Below are positions 33,917 through 44,524 of a DNA stretch of 64,000 bases, piece by piece. The notes under the pieces were generated by a model. That model saw only the letters and a program-made list of their open reading frames with translations. It searched no databases and was not told where the DNA came from. Origin of the DNA: Hypomyces perniciosus. Its lineage: Eukaryota > Ascomycota > Sordariomycetes > Hypocreales > Hypocreaceae. How positions within the stretch are numbered: position 1 is the stretch's first letter; each line of letters begins with the position of its first letter. The stretch lies in assembly GCA_008477525.1 (NCBI GenBank), contig SPDT01000007.1, positions 2,232,001 through 2,296,000 on the forward strand. The letters run 5' to 3'. Both the position numbers and the translations under genes were made by a program.

Positions 33917-35749
33917 ATGGGCTCCGATAGCCGTCCTGTGTGCCATCGCTGCGCGCAGATTAAACAAGCCTGCGATGGCAGTCTGCCATGCGCGCGATGC
34001 GTGCGTCTGAGCTTGCCCTGCAGGCCACGCGACTCCAGCGGCGCCGTGAACCAGCAAACCGGCGACATCCCCAAGGCACGCATCCGGAGGGTCCAGACAG
34101 GCTGTCTCATGTGCAAGCGTCGCAAGAAGAAGTGCGACGAGACGAAGCCGCGGTGTGGCGACTGCAGACGCTTATGCCTCGACTGTGCATGGCCTCCCGA
34201 GCGCCCCAAGGATAAGGCTGCGGCTGCATCCATGTCGCCGCCTGCATCGACGCCGCCAAAGGATATCCCAAAGAAGGAGTCGGATATAATGGATATCACG
34301 ACGACAGACATCGCCATCAGGGGCAGTCGTAGTCCGGCCCTGAGCTCATCCGGCAGTAGCAACTACTCCGTGGATCACCACTTCAACATGGCCCCCGCGT
34401 CGACTGGAGGAGGAAGTGACTTTGAACTGGAGATCGCTGCTGAAGGCTTGCCCTGGGAAGTGACAAGTTCGTCCACAACGGGCTGGCTCGAGTCCGTCAC
34501 CCCAATCAGCAGCTATGGTAGCCCACACGAGTCTGTCGATTCCAGCGCCATGTCGACTCTGTCTGTCTACATCCCCCAGTTGCTCCCGCAGCTGTCTTCC
34601 CCGCAGGATAGGGCCCTGCTTAATCACTTTACGACCATTGTCTCCTCCCTACTGTCTCGGAGAGCTTCGGCTTCTAATCCCTACAACAGCTATCTCCTCC
34701 CCCTGGCCGGATCCAACGATCTAGTTCTGCATTGCATTTTGGCTTTGTCGGCCAATCATTGGCGCAAACTGCAACCCCAGCTGGCTGATCGCGGGCTGTA
34801 CCATCAGAGCAAGGCAACACAGTCTCTTGCTATGCTACTGCCTCACGTTGACAAAACCACTGCGGACATTGCTCTTGTCAGCAGTCTGTTGATGTGCATG
34901 ACGGAGTTGTTTGACGGTACTAGCGAAGGGTGGAAACTCCATATCAAAGGGGCCAAGAGACTACTAACGACTCTTATGAACCATCAAGGAGAGACAATGA
35001 CCGGCCATTATAAGTTTCTCGTGCGACTTGCCCGGTTCCTCGACTCGGCTGCCACTACATCGACATGTAAGCCGCCGCTGATGGGTGAAGATGAGCAAGA
35101 GGCTGCTACACTGGACCGTCTGACCGCCTCTCCGGACGAGGAAGATTCGGCAGTCTACGGAATACCCAAGGAGCTTTTCCATCTGGTCGACGTGATCAAT
35201 ACCCTTGCAGACAAGCGGAAAACTCGTGTTGATCGTGCATCCGAGACCGTATTCCGCGAGGAGGCCGCGAGGGTGGAAGAACGCATCAACAATTGGTCCA
35301 TTGAATACGGTGGAACGTCCCGTGCTGCCTGGACCATCATGCCAGCTAGCGATGATGTCTTGCACGCGACCATGGCCTTTGAATGCGCCGTTAGGTTACG
35401 ACTGCATCAGATCGTAGAAGGGTATGAATTGAATGACCCTAAAGTCGTCACCAACGTTGACGGCATATTGGACTCGGTGCAAAAGGTTCGCTATGGAAGC
35501 CCGCTTGAAGCCTGCCTGCTGTTCCCTCTTGTCATGGCTGGAGGGGCATGCTGGACGACGGAGCAGCGGCTTATTATACACGATCGGCTCATGGTCATGG
35601 AGCGCACGTGCGGCTTCGGCTATATATACAACGCTAGGGATTTGGTGGAGCGTGTATGGAGGATGAGGGACCAGACTGAGGGCACAGGTGCAATCGTCAA
35701 CTGGGCCCGCATCCGATACGAGGAGATGCATGGACTAGCTGTATTCTGA
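33917..35749 (+). CDS. Transcription factor with two N-terminal Zn2Cys6 clusters and a Fungal_trans_2-type domain
   Basis: A nuclear DNA-binding regulator, single exon, 610 aa. Cluster 1 has Cys at 9, 12, 19, 25, 28, 35 (spacing 2-6-5-2-6). Cluster 2 has Cys at 63, 66, 73, 80, 83, 90 (spacing 2-6-6-2-6) with an extra Cys at 87 and a basic loop KRRKKK. Most fungal Zn2Cys6 proteins have a single cluster. A Ser/Pro-rich disordered linker follows, then from about residue 215 a helical region (LNHFTTIVSSLLSRR, LHCILALSANHWRKL) typical of the Fungal_trans_2 superfamily. The target genes are not known; the esterase/monooxygenase set lies 2.3 kb upstream. Cluster 1 lacks the usual basic run (CAQIKQACDG), so it may bind zinc without contacting DNA in the usual way. 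Confidence 0.85.
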   Translation: MGSDSRPVCHRCAQIKQACDGSLPCARCVRLSLPCRPRDSSGAVNQQTGDIPKARIRRVQTGCLMCKRRKKKCDETKPRCGDCRRLCLDCAWPPERPKDKAAAASMSPPASTPPKDIPKKESDIMDITTTDIAIRGSRSPALSSSGSSNYSVDHHFNMAPASTGGGSDFELEIAAEGLPWEVTSSSTTGWLESVTPISSYGSPHESVDSSAMSTLSVYIPQLLPQLSSPQDRALLNHFTTIVSSLLSRRASASNPYNSYLLPLAGSNDLVLHCILALSANHWRKLQPQLADRGLYHQSKATQSLAMLLPHVDKTTADIALVSSLLMCMTELFDGTSEGWKLHIKGAKRLLTTLMNHQGETMTGHYKFLVRLARFLDSAATTSTCKPPLMGEDEQEAATLDRLTASPDEEDSAVYGIPKELFHLVDVINTLADKRKTRVDRASETVFREEAARVEERINNWSIEYGGTSRAAWTIMPASDDVLHATMAFECAVRLRLHQIVEGYELNDPKVVTNVDGILDSVQKVRYGSPLEACLLFPLVMAGGACWTTEQRLIIHDRLMVMERTCGFGYIYNARDLVERVWRMRDQTEGTGAIVNWARIRYEEMHGLAVF

Positions 35750-36442
35750 ACAACAACCCCAGCTCCACTGAAGCGAACGTTGGACGTGTGTTCTTTAGTG
35801 ACTTCCAAAAGATACCATTAACTGGCTGGTGGAAATGACTAGCGAATCGGCACTACCGAAGTACAAGATGACAAGACGCAGGAGTGAACAGTTGAGAGTT
35901 CAAGGAAAGCTCCTAGACTTCTCTGCTCGGACTGCCACATGGGAATATATCATACCCAGAGACCCAGAGACCCTTCAATAATTGGGTTTCCCGATAGGTC
36001 GTTGGCACTACTCTCCTGCACTCGAGTTGCACGCGGCTTGCCTTCTTGCTCATAGAGCTGACTGAGGCTTTTGGCAGATGGACAGATGAGCGTGCTGGAC
36101 TGCGATGAGAACTCCAAGGGCCCCTGCATCTTCAATGGCTATGCGCCCGTTGATTGATCCGGCGTCATCGGATGTACGACATCTCCTAGCACACAGCAAC
36201 GGGCCTTGACCCAGTAAAGGTAAGGGTTACGCTGTAGAGATGTCCCAAACGTTTTCTTCAAGGCTGTTCTTCTCGACTTGGTAGAAGCCGTCACAACTGC
36301 CGACGCTGTGGTCGAAACATGGGCTCATGATGATATTTTCTTGACACCGTCGCCACACCAAAACTTGGTCGAACGAACTTTTGGAGGTCTAGCTGGCGGA
36401 GATTATAACGTGAATGATACACTGGTAACAGCAAGACGTCAA
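35750..36442. other. Intergenic region
   Basis: The 3' flank of the double-cluster regulator. A plus-strand frame at 36278-36520 overlaps the end of the monooxygenase relic in antisense and has no recognisable family. Confidence 0.35.
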
Positions 36443-36822
36443 TCAAGTTATGCTTGGGATGACATGGTGAAATGCCTCGATGTCGTTCTCGAAAGTTATC
36501 CGGTTCTCGATAGGATCTAACTCGGCGGCTTTGTGCCGGACCTTGGGCTGGGCAGGGGCACCGTCGCCCTTTTCCATGGTTGCCACAGTCTTCTCATGCT
36601 GATAGGTATCGATCCGATGGAACTTGTTGTAATAGTCCGGAGGCAACGGAGAGGGATGCGGCAACCTCTCTACCAAAGTCAGATCGTTCGTCGACGGTAG
36701 GCACGGTAGAGGGAGACGGCAGACAAACCTCCGAGGTCGGATCCGATGATGGCGATATTATGAGAGGGGAAAGAAGGAAGAGGGGGAAAAGAAGTTTCTT
36801 GGGTATTGATAGAGACTGGCAT
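36443..36822 (-). pseudogene. Relic of a FAD-dependent monooxygenase (N-terminal part only)
   Basis: From an ATG at 36822 the minus strand reads a short leader, then IAIIGSDLGGLSAVSLYRAY, a recognisable FAD-binding GxGxxG region (Gly changed to Asp at one position), and hits a stop after about 47 codons. Other frames continue the same protein type: ERSDFGREVAASLSVAS, then YYNKFHRIDTYQHEK, then KVRHKAAELDPIENRITFEN, the order expected for a salicylate-hydroxylase-like enzyme. The GDAAHA motif and the C-terminus are absent. I infer a truncated, frameshifted copy. Confidence 0.6.
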
Positions 36823-38384
36823 GGCAATTGGTGCTGCTTTCAAGTGTTTTATTGGATGTCTGGGTTGGGGTCGACGACTGGAGGCAGATACAAGCGTGTA
36901 TACAAGTTATCTACTGCTTCCACTTGCTTGGCAGCAAGTTACAGCAGATAAAAATGAACCATCTGAGAACCAAAAGAAGATGTACGGGGCAAACACCGCG
37001 CAGTGGCGCTCCCCTATTTGCTCCTTGGTACTCCGTACTATTCGTTGGCAGTGAAATGGTTGGTCTGTGATGTGTCTTATAAGTGGTCTGACTTCGGGAG
37101 AATCCGTTGAAGGGGCCAGGTCAGGCGGGTATAGACCGCCTTAACTCCGTAGCAGTACTCCGTAATAGTACTTATTATGTCTTGGATGAAGGTAAAGTCA
37201 GGTACTTGGAGGTTGTGGCCGTCGGAAACAGTAGAAATGCAACGATTCGATCGATGCGTGTATGTACGTACTCGGTCATGTACTCTACACACATCCAAAG
37301 GTCAGAATCTGTGTGGCATGTTTTTGTTATTTGCGGCTGGAGTCTACTATTTGAGAAATTTCCTTTTTTTTCCCTCCCCAGCCGGCGGCCTCTGCGTCGT
37401 CAAGGTCAAGTAAAGTGGAGGTGGAGTGGGCATCTGAATGTGTTGTGTGTGTGTCTGTGTGTGTCTGTGTGTGCTTTGGTGCAGTTTGAGAGTCACGGTG
37501 GTACCGGTACGACCAACCGCACGCGTCCTGATGTCTGCTAATATGGAGAAACCCCCAAGGTCTCAGAAGTGCGGGAAGAGAAGAGAAGCCATAAAGTGTG
37601 TTGTGTTGTTCAACACAAACAAAAAAAAGCCTGGATCCGCGGGACAAAGCGCGGCGGTCCAGTGAACGGGGATTTGCGACGGCCGCATTATCGCCGACCC
37701 TTTCGCCCTCCCAGAGATTTGTTGAAGTGACACGACATTGATGAAGAGCCCATATGGCTTTTGATTCGAGCAGCATTGTTTGTTCACGGCAAAGAGGTGA
37801 CAAAGGAGAGATCAATGTCTCGGCTCTTTAGCGTTAGGCCGAAGCCGTTGCTATGACCTCATGTTTGAGGTAACTTTGATCAACCGAACTGTCTCAAGGA
37901 CTGGGACGATTGGCTGCGCTGTTCCGATATCAACCATGCTTGCGATGGATTTTACGTACAATGCTGTAGGGAGCTGGGAAAACTCAAGTTGGAATACTAC
38001 TCGTAGAGCTCGTCAGCCGTGTCTAGCCTGCAGGCAATTTTAAACACTGCAGGGCGATCAGGAAAGGAAGCATCGCACCAAATATTACGACTGCATAGCT
38101 TCGGTTCCTTGTTTTTGCTCATACATCGGGTGATTTCCTTGACATGTCGTAATTATAGAGCAGTTTTATTCTCTAGGGTTACATTTATGATGCAGGCCTG
38201 TAAGACATAAATATGGAAACGACCAGGACATATCACGGCATATGAATCGTGATACTATAGATCAATCAGAAATTTTTTAATATCAATTATCTGCTATGGT
38301 TTGTATTATCCAATGTTCTTCCAACCGGCATCTGGAATCTATAGGCACTCAATCGATTTGTCGTATACTTAATCCTCTTTCAAG
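36823..38384. other. Intergenic region with GT-rich microsatellite
   Basis: No gene. TACTCCGTA occurs at 37029-37037 and 37156-37164. A (TG)n-type tract with CTG interruptions lies at about 37438-37473. The sequence between is without recognisable coding content. Confidence 0.4.
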
Positions 38385-39281
38385 ATGGACTCCGCCTGGA
38401 TGGCCACCGTCTTCTTCGTCAACTATGCCGTCGCTGAGTTCCCACAGGGATGCTTGATTCAGAATTTCTCCATCACAAAAGTCCCGGGAATTAATGCTTT
38501 CCTCTTCGGTGGGATCGTCTGTTGCACAGCTGAGACGCAAACATTGCTAGTGCGGCTGCTGTGCGAACCGTGCTTGGTGTGTTTGAGGCTGTCATCACAC
38601 CGGCTCTGGTCATGCTTCCGTCGAAGCGGTATACCGAGAGACAGGCTACGCCGCGGATGGACATTTGGTACTGTGGACAAGGCTCTGGTCAAGGAAACGT
38701 TGGTAAGAGACCAAGTCGGCGCAGGGGAGAAGGCCTTCCGTATGTCGGGAATTTGAGAGATGCTCCAGGATCTCCAAGTATGGCTATAGTTTCTAAGCGC
38801 CATTCTGATAGCGATTCCCTCCGGCATTGTCTTTTACAAATCACCTAAGATACCTGCACTGCTGAACATGCCATCTATTGTAACTTACCTCGTTGGCTGA
38901 GCATCATAGCTCTCCCAGTCCCCACACTCATCCGTACATGTCTCATGTCCTTTGAACCAACGCCGGAGCGTTGGCTGGCATATACCTCACCATCTTTGAC
39001 GTTGCTCCCCTTGCCGACACGCAGGGTTGTACGAAAGTAGCAAGCAGTGCCATGATCGTCGTTACGTTCCCCATCGCCATCATTGGCTCGTAAATGTTCT
39101 AGGCCCACGATAAGCCCAGATATCTGCTAGCCACGATTACAGTCTTTGATGTCGCCGGCGGATCCATCATTGTAACAGTACTGCTGAGCTGGAGGTGATC
39201 AATAAGGGCGAGATTGACGCGACGGCAGTGGAGGATGATCAGCCTGATGGGACGAACCCGGCTTTCCATCCTGTGTACTAA
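38385..39281 (+). pseudogene. Decayed MFS transporter of the allantoate-permease (DAL5/ACS) family
   Basis: Plus-strand fragments in changing frames follow the family order. From 38385: SAWMATVFFVNYAVAEFPQG and KVPGINAFLFGGIVCCTAE. Near 38561: RTVLGVFEAVITPALVML and RQATPRMDIWYCGQGSGQ. Near 38760-38870: EMLQDLQVWL, AILIAIPSGIVFYKSP and ALLNMPSI. Near 38960: GIYLTIFDVAPLADT. Near 39050: AMIVVTFPIAIIGS. Near 39110: KPRYLLATITVFDVAGGS. The C-terminus is EDDQPDGTNPAFHPVY with a stop at 39279-39281. The first ~100 residues are missing, and stops plus frameshifts interrupt the rest. The family carries carboxylates, vitamins or ureides; the original substrate cannot be read. Confidence 0.75.
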
Positions 39282-40551
39282 ACAAGGGCGCATTGTCTGA
39301 GGATTGATGTTTTAGTATGTAGGGTGATGCACATTATGGCTCTACCATCCGACGGACTCCCCAATAGTGTGCTGTTGCATATTATATGCTTCAGAATAAG
39401 ACCTGGCGGACTAGGCTTTGATCGGCGTACCCCGTACTTCGTATGATTCCTTCTCCGATCGGTAGAAGTACATCCTCTGTTGGCTGTGTTCCGGATGGAA
39501 TATGAGCGGAGTTGAGTTGGGCCATTCAAGCTAGTAGTACGGAGTAACGAAAAGACAGTTTGATGACATTAGTAGGACTGCCGTTCGCGATAGTCAATAT
39601 ACATACGTGTTATCCGAGACACTGAACCGCGGCGTGGGCTGCATGACCTGGCTTTGCGACGGCGATATGTAATTACTATTACAGCGAAGACTGCCCGTCA
39701 CGTCACCTTGTGAATTTCGTACCACGCCTGAAGCAGAGCACAGCCTCTTTATGATGCATTGAAGCATGCCTGATGCAGCCGTATCTGCAGCCGTGACTAC
39801 TTCGTGCAGTTGATTGTTCCCTCTGTCAATGACGTTTTGTTTCGGCCGTGACGGAAGATGCCGAAGGTAGATGACGGATTTAATTCTGTACGAAGCAGTC
39901 CATAGGCACCACGTGCAGAGATTGTGACGTGACCCTGGCTATTGAGAGCCAGTTCATCCGCGGCCATGGGCGTTCAGGGCGCTAATAACGGCCAAACGTC
40001 CATGGAGCCGCGGAGTAAATACTAGTAGTCAAATAGTATGTATGTATCTTGTACGATAGAAGTGGAGAAAGTGGGGACTGAAAGACGTTGTCCCTGATTA
40101 AACTGGAGGATACTACTAGGAGTAGTAGTAGTAGTAGTCGTACGTAGTCGTCGTAATATTACTCCGTACGAAGCACGGAGAGTATTAATACGAGACGGTA
40201 TATCCATAAGGGTGCTGTATCTCGTTGTCTGGATGATGGTAGTAGTAGTATTAGTTCTGGGAGCCGGGCTAATGTGGGTTAACTTGGGCGGATTCGATGT
40301 AACCGTGCAATACCCATCAACCATCAGGAGAGCGGAGCCGAAACATCATCGTCTCAATACTACTCCGTACTAGACACTGTTTCACAGGGCTTTCAACCCA
40401 TATTTTCCAACGGTCCACCCGGAGGCCCTCGCCGGCGCCCGGCACCGGGTTTTGTCCGAGGCCCCACATCGGAGGCGCGCCTCGAAAAGCAGCATTCGCT
40501 CGAAAGAAGCTTTGCGACGGCTGCAGGACCGTTTGGCTCAGCTCCGCTGTC
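39282..40551. other. Intergenic region upstream of the tandem duplication
   Basis: No gene. TACTTCGTA at 39435, TACGGAGTA at 39538, TACTCCGTA at 40160 and 40361. AGTAGTAGT runs near 40110-40140 and 40240. From 40400 the sequence becomes GC-rich (CGCCGGCGCCCGGCACCGGG) without a recognisable gene. Confidence 0.4.
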
Positions 40552-40821
40552 GCCTGGCGCCGGCAGCTTGGTAGCCGATAAGATCCGGTGCTCTGCCAAG
40601 CTTCATCTGGGACCTTGTCCTTCCAGAAGTGGGTGGTGGAGTGGGTGCGACTTTTAAAGCCGGATAAACTTGAACTTGGCCAGCAGGCCTGGCGCCGGCA
40701 GCTTGGTAGCCGATAAGATCCGGTGCTCTGCCAAGCTTCATCTGGGACCTTGTCCTTCCAGAAGTGGGTGGTGGAGTGGGTGCGACTTTTAAAGCCGGAT
40801 AAACTTGAACTTGGCCAGCAG
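40552..40821 (+). repeat. Exact tandem duplication, two 135-bp units
   Basis: Unit 1 (40552-40686) and unit 2 (40687-40821) are identical as far as I can read; a few bases of a third unit (GCCTGGC) follow. Each unit contains CCGATAAG (an HGATAR site) and GC-rich CGCCGGC. The array ends 164 bp before the reductase start, inside its probable promoter. Confidence 0.9.
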
Positions 40822-40985
40822 GCCTGGCCTCCTAGTACTGGATGGCCTGTGTAGGGAGGGATGGTGCTGAGTTCTTTTATTATTGATCTCTCCTCTCCTC
40901 ACTCCCCAAGTCCAGTTTCAACACAGACAGCTCAATGTTAGCCCCTTGCTGGCGTGTTTTCAGAACATCACTCAGCTTCTTCAAG

Positions 40986-42065
40986 ATGCCTTCACAAGTC
41001 GTACCAACTATTGAGCCCCCGGCACTGGTTGTCGTTACCGGTGCCAACGGCTTTATAGCACAGCATTGCATTGCCAGCCTTCTCGAGCACGGATACCATG
41101 TTGTCGGAACCGTCAGATGTGCCGCGAAGGGCGAGCTGGTTAAGAAAACCCACGGCTGGCATCCCCGATTGGATGTTGTGGTTGTCGCAGACATTACAGA
41201 CCCTCAAAGCTACCTAACCGCCCTTGAACTTCTATCACCGAAAGCCATATTCCATCTGGCTGCGCCATTCAGCTACGGTATGATGAACTTCGAGAAGGAA
41301 ATGATGATTCCCGCGGTCCAAGGATCAACAGCCATCCTCGAGGCTGCTGCAAGGATGAAGAGTGTCAGGAGAGTTGTCCACACAAACAGCTTTGCCTGCA
41401 TATATGATGCCTCGGCCGGTCTATGCCCTGAAAAGACGTACACAGCCCGCGACTGGAGCCCCTTGACCTACGAGGACGGTGCCAACGCAGACAATGCGCC
41501 CTTGGCATATCGTGCGAGCAAGACGGCGGCAGAGAGGGCGGCATGGAGGTTTATGGAACGGAGGGGACTTGGATTCGATCTCGTCAGCCTGTGTCCGGGG
41601 ATGGTGTTTGGACCGTTTCTTCAGGGATCAAGGCCCAAAACCATCTCGGAGATCAACACGAGCAACCGTCTCGTATGGGCTGTCGTCTCGGCAGGCAGGG
41701 ACGCCGCCGTACCGCCAACCAAGGGACCGATATGGGTGGATGTTCGGGACGTGGCAGAAGCTCACGTCCAGGCTCTGTTGGTTCCAGAAGCCGGAGGCGG
41801 CCGATATATGCTTGCCAAGGGCGCATACTGCAACCAGGAGCTGGCAGATGTGAGCCGGCTGCTGCTGCCCAAGTACAGAGATAGGATCCCGATCGGCGAG
41901 CCTGGGCGGAGGGAGCAGCAGATGCACTATCAGGTTGACACCGCCGAGACGGACGAAGTGCTGGGCATCAAGTGGAGGAGTCTGGATGAGAGCCTGGGAG
42001 ATCTCGTGCCCCAGCTCTTTGAGATTGAGCAGGGCCCAGGAGCAGGAGTTCTCAAGGCGAATTGA
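40986..42065 (+). CDS. NAD(P)-dependent reductase, extended SDR (dihydroflavonol-4-reductase/ketoreductase-like), 359 aa
   Basis: An extended short-chain dehydrogenase that probably reduces an aldehyde or ketone. The Rossmann motif VVVTGANGFIAQH (TGxxGxxx) lies near residue 15. VVADITDP follows strand beta-3, FHLAAPF takes the place of the DxAA block, a Ser in THNSF/HTNSFACIYDAS precedes the catalytic YRASK (Tyr-x3-Lys), and LCPGMVFGP follows. I prefer the ATG at 40986 (CAAGATGCC) over the in-frame 40935, because 40935 adds 17 residues with no role. It follows the 135-bp duplication and precedes a Zn2Cys6 gene on the same strand (546 bp). The family includes plant DFR-like and fungal methylglyoxal/aldehyde reductases. 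Confidence 0.85.
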   Translation: MPSQVVPTIEPPALVVVTGANGFIAQHCIASLLEHGYHVVGTVRCAAKGELVKKTHGWHPRLDVVVVADITDPQSYLTALELLSPKAIFHLAAPFSYGMMNFEKEMMIPAVQGSTAILEAAARMKSVRRVVHTNSFACIYDASAGLCPEKTYTARDWSPLTYEDGANADNAPLAYRASKTAAERAAWRFMERRGLGFDLVSLCPGMVFGPFLQGSRPKTISEINTSNRLVWAVVSAGRDAAVPPTKGPIWVDVRDVAEAHVQALLVPEAGGGRYMLAKGAYCNQELADVSRLLLPKYRDRIPIGEPGRREQQMHYQVDTAETDEVLGIKWRSLDESLGDLVPQLFEIEQGPGAGVLKAN

Positions 42066-42611
42066 TACCACCAATTTCAATTGGCGGCTTGTATATACGA
42101 TAACAAATAATCTCTGCATCGCGTGGCGCTACGGAGTTGGTAGATTGGCCATTCTGGCACTGAAATTGAGCGGTTCCTGCATCAGATGCTCCGGAATCGT
42201 TGGAATGGTGACTCGGCAGTGCGAAATGGGGAACAAAATGCAAGTCAGCGCGACAGAGCTGAGGAATTAGTCCCGCAGGGCTATCTCCACACTGTTTAGT
42301 AATACAAAACCCCCATAGATAAGACACGCTGTGGCACAGTGCGACGCCCAGCGGATACTCCCACCGGAGATGGGAGCGCTAACTTCCCCAGCTCCGAGTC
42401 AATAGTACGCGATCTTGCACCGATCCAATCTGTCAATGCAATCATCGCCTTCTCTCGCCATTCTGGATTTTCGACTCCGCTGCTCCCGCGTGTTTCACCT
42501 TTGCGCAGCCTGCTAACTGAAGCGCGCGGGTAGAGTTGTCCAGAGGGACCGGCCTGCATGGGCCCTAGACGACGCTGGACTCTGTTGACGCTTCGCATAT
42601 CGCTGGTCATC
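42066..42611. other. Intergenic region between reductase and Zn2Cys6 regulator
   Basis: Promoter of the regulator. An in-frame ATG at 42558 could start the protein 18 residues earlier, but I prefer 42612. Confidence 0.4.
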
Positions 42612-44524
42612 ATGTCGCCTGAGTCGTCTGCTGGCGGCGTCTCCAAGCCGAAGCAGCGGCGCATCTCGCAGGCATGTGACTACTGTCACCGTCGCAGCAT
42701 TCGCTGTCGCCCAGCAGAGGACGGGCCTGGCTGCCAGAACTGCAGGGACTTTGCCCAGACATGCACGTATCATCGGAAGCCTCGTCGCAGAGGCGTGCCA
42801 CCTCGCGGCAGTGGGGGCTCCTCGGCCAATCGACAGGCTGTGGACGGATCAAGGTCGCCATCGCAGGCCAGATCTGGAGACTCGCAGGTGTCCCCAGGCG
42901 TGCCAAGGCCTGACCAGACACTGAATCCGCCGGTACATCGCCCAGGAAGCTGGAGAGCCCCGTACATCGTCAGCCAGGCGACCGTCGTGGATCTCGTCGA
43001 CCTTTACTTTGAGATTGTGTACCCCATCTTCCCCTTCTTTCACCAGCCTTCCTTCACCCGCAAAATCTCCCGTGCGGAGTACAACACTAACAAGTCGCTC
43101 TTCGCCATCACCATGGCCATCTGTGCCCTGATCAGTAGTCGTATCCGCGACGGTTGTGTCATGAACCCGCGCTGGAACCTGAGAGCCCTCCAGGAGGAGA
43201 CCACGCCAGATGCCTTCTATGCTGAGGCTAGAAGGCAGCTGCTAGACAGCTACGCTGAAGACTCGGATCTCAACTTGCTCCGCGCTCACTCCATAATGGC
43301 CATCGCGGCTATACAGAATGGCAAAATCCGAGATATGCATCAGCATCTGGGCGCATACCACACGCTCGTTGCCATGGACAGTTTGCATGATGAAGCAAAC
43401 TGGCCCCAAGGTATCAGCGTCATTGAGAGAGAGGAGAGGAGAAGACTGGTTTGTTCACCCCGCGCCAAAAGGCTGGGCAGGCATGTTGTGTTGACTGACT
43501 AATCACTCTGCAGTTCTGGTCCATATACACGCTGGACGTCTTCACATCTGTCGTCTGGGGCGGTATCATACGCTCACGTGAGCAGCAATCAAACGTCGCA
43601 TACCCGACAGAGGTAGACGATCAGTACATTGATGAGGATGGGATCACGCGACCTGGCCTCTCGCCTGATGGCGTGAGCCCTCCGATTGCCAGACTTGTTC
43701 TAACAGCACAGTCCGATTGCTGGTTGTCCGGGTGGAACTTCATTACCGATCTGTACAGAGTGCTGGAACATGCCCTCGCACGCTTTCGAGATCGCCGCCG
43801 GTCCTTCATGTACGAAATCATTGATGATCGCTCAACCGTAACCGGGGTATCGGTTCGCAACAAAGTGCTGCAGATGTACATCAACCTCCCAGACTGCTTC
43901 AAAACTACTCCGGAAATGGTCTACAGTATGGGGCAAGACCGCTTTGGCTTTCAGGCAGCCAACATCACGGCCAGTCTCCAGCTTCTCCGTATAACCCTAT
44001 TTGCAGCCGGGGGCGCAAGCATCGAGGAACGCTGCCAAATCGCCAGCGACGTCACTGATGCCTTTGTCTCAATTCCCGTGTCATATCTGCTAGCTTTCAG
44101 CAAGCCACTGTTGTACCACTTGGGAGGCATAGGCGCAATCCTTGGCTCTGTGTTTGAGGAGCGACTGAGCGAGACGGAATACAACAGGGTACGCTCAATC
44201 ATGCTTTCAATGGCCCAACTTCTCGATCATTTGGAGACGGTACATCACAGCACAGGCGCCGGCGAGAAGCTTCGGTCTCAGGTTGCGCGAATCGACGACT
44301 ACATGGCGGCCCAGAGGCAAACCAGACCGCCCCAACTAGGAGAGGAGCCCCCCACAGCAGCCGCTACAGTGCCAACCGTCTTGTCCGTTGACAGTAACGG
44401 GGTTTCACGGCCGTCATACGACCAGATAAACCCGGATATCGCGGGAGACTGGTCATTCCAGATACCACCTGATTTGCTCGGAGAACTCCAGTGGAACTTC
44501 GACTTTGGCCAACCATGGGCGTAG
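42612..44524 (+). CDS. Zn2Cys6 transcription factor with Fungal_trans domain, 615 aa
   Basis: A nuclear regulator. Exon 1 is 42612-43448 and exon 2 is 43514-44524, with a 65-nt phase-0 intron (GTTTGT...CAG) that joins ERRRL to FWSIYTLD. The cluster has Cys at 22, 25, 32, 41, 44, 51 (spacing 2-6-8-2-6). The middle homology region starts with LVDLYFEIVYPIFPFFHQPSF and continues through the Fungal_trans (PF04082-type) block. The C-terminus is acidic and aromatic (WSFQIPPDLLGELQWNFDFGQ), as expected for an activation region. It lies between the reductase (same strand) and the sugar porter (convergent) and may control either; the porter's partner kinase is 2.8 kb further. The family is clear; the targets are not. 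Confidence 0.88.

Noticed and set aside
33459..34010. 183-aa plus-strand frame before the double-cluster regulator
   Set aside because: It overlaps the regulator in another frame, has no protein character and most likely is leader/promoter sequence.
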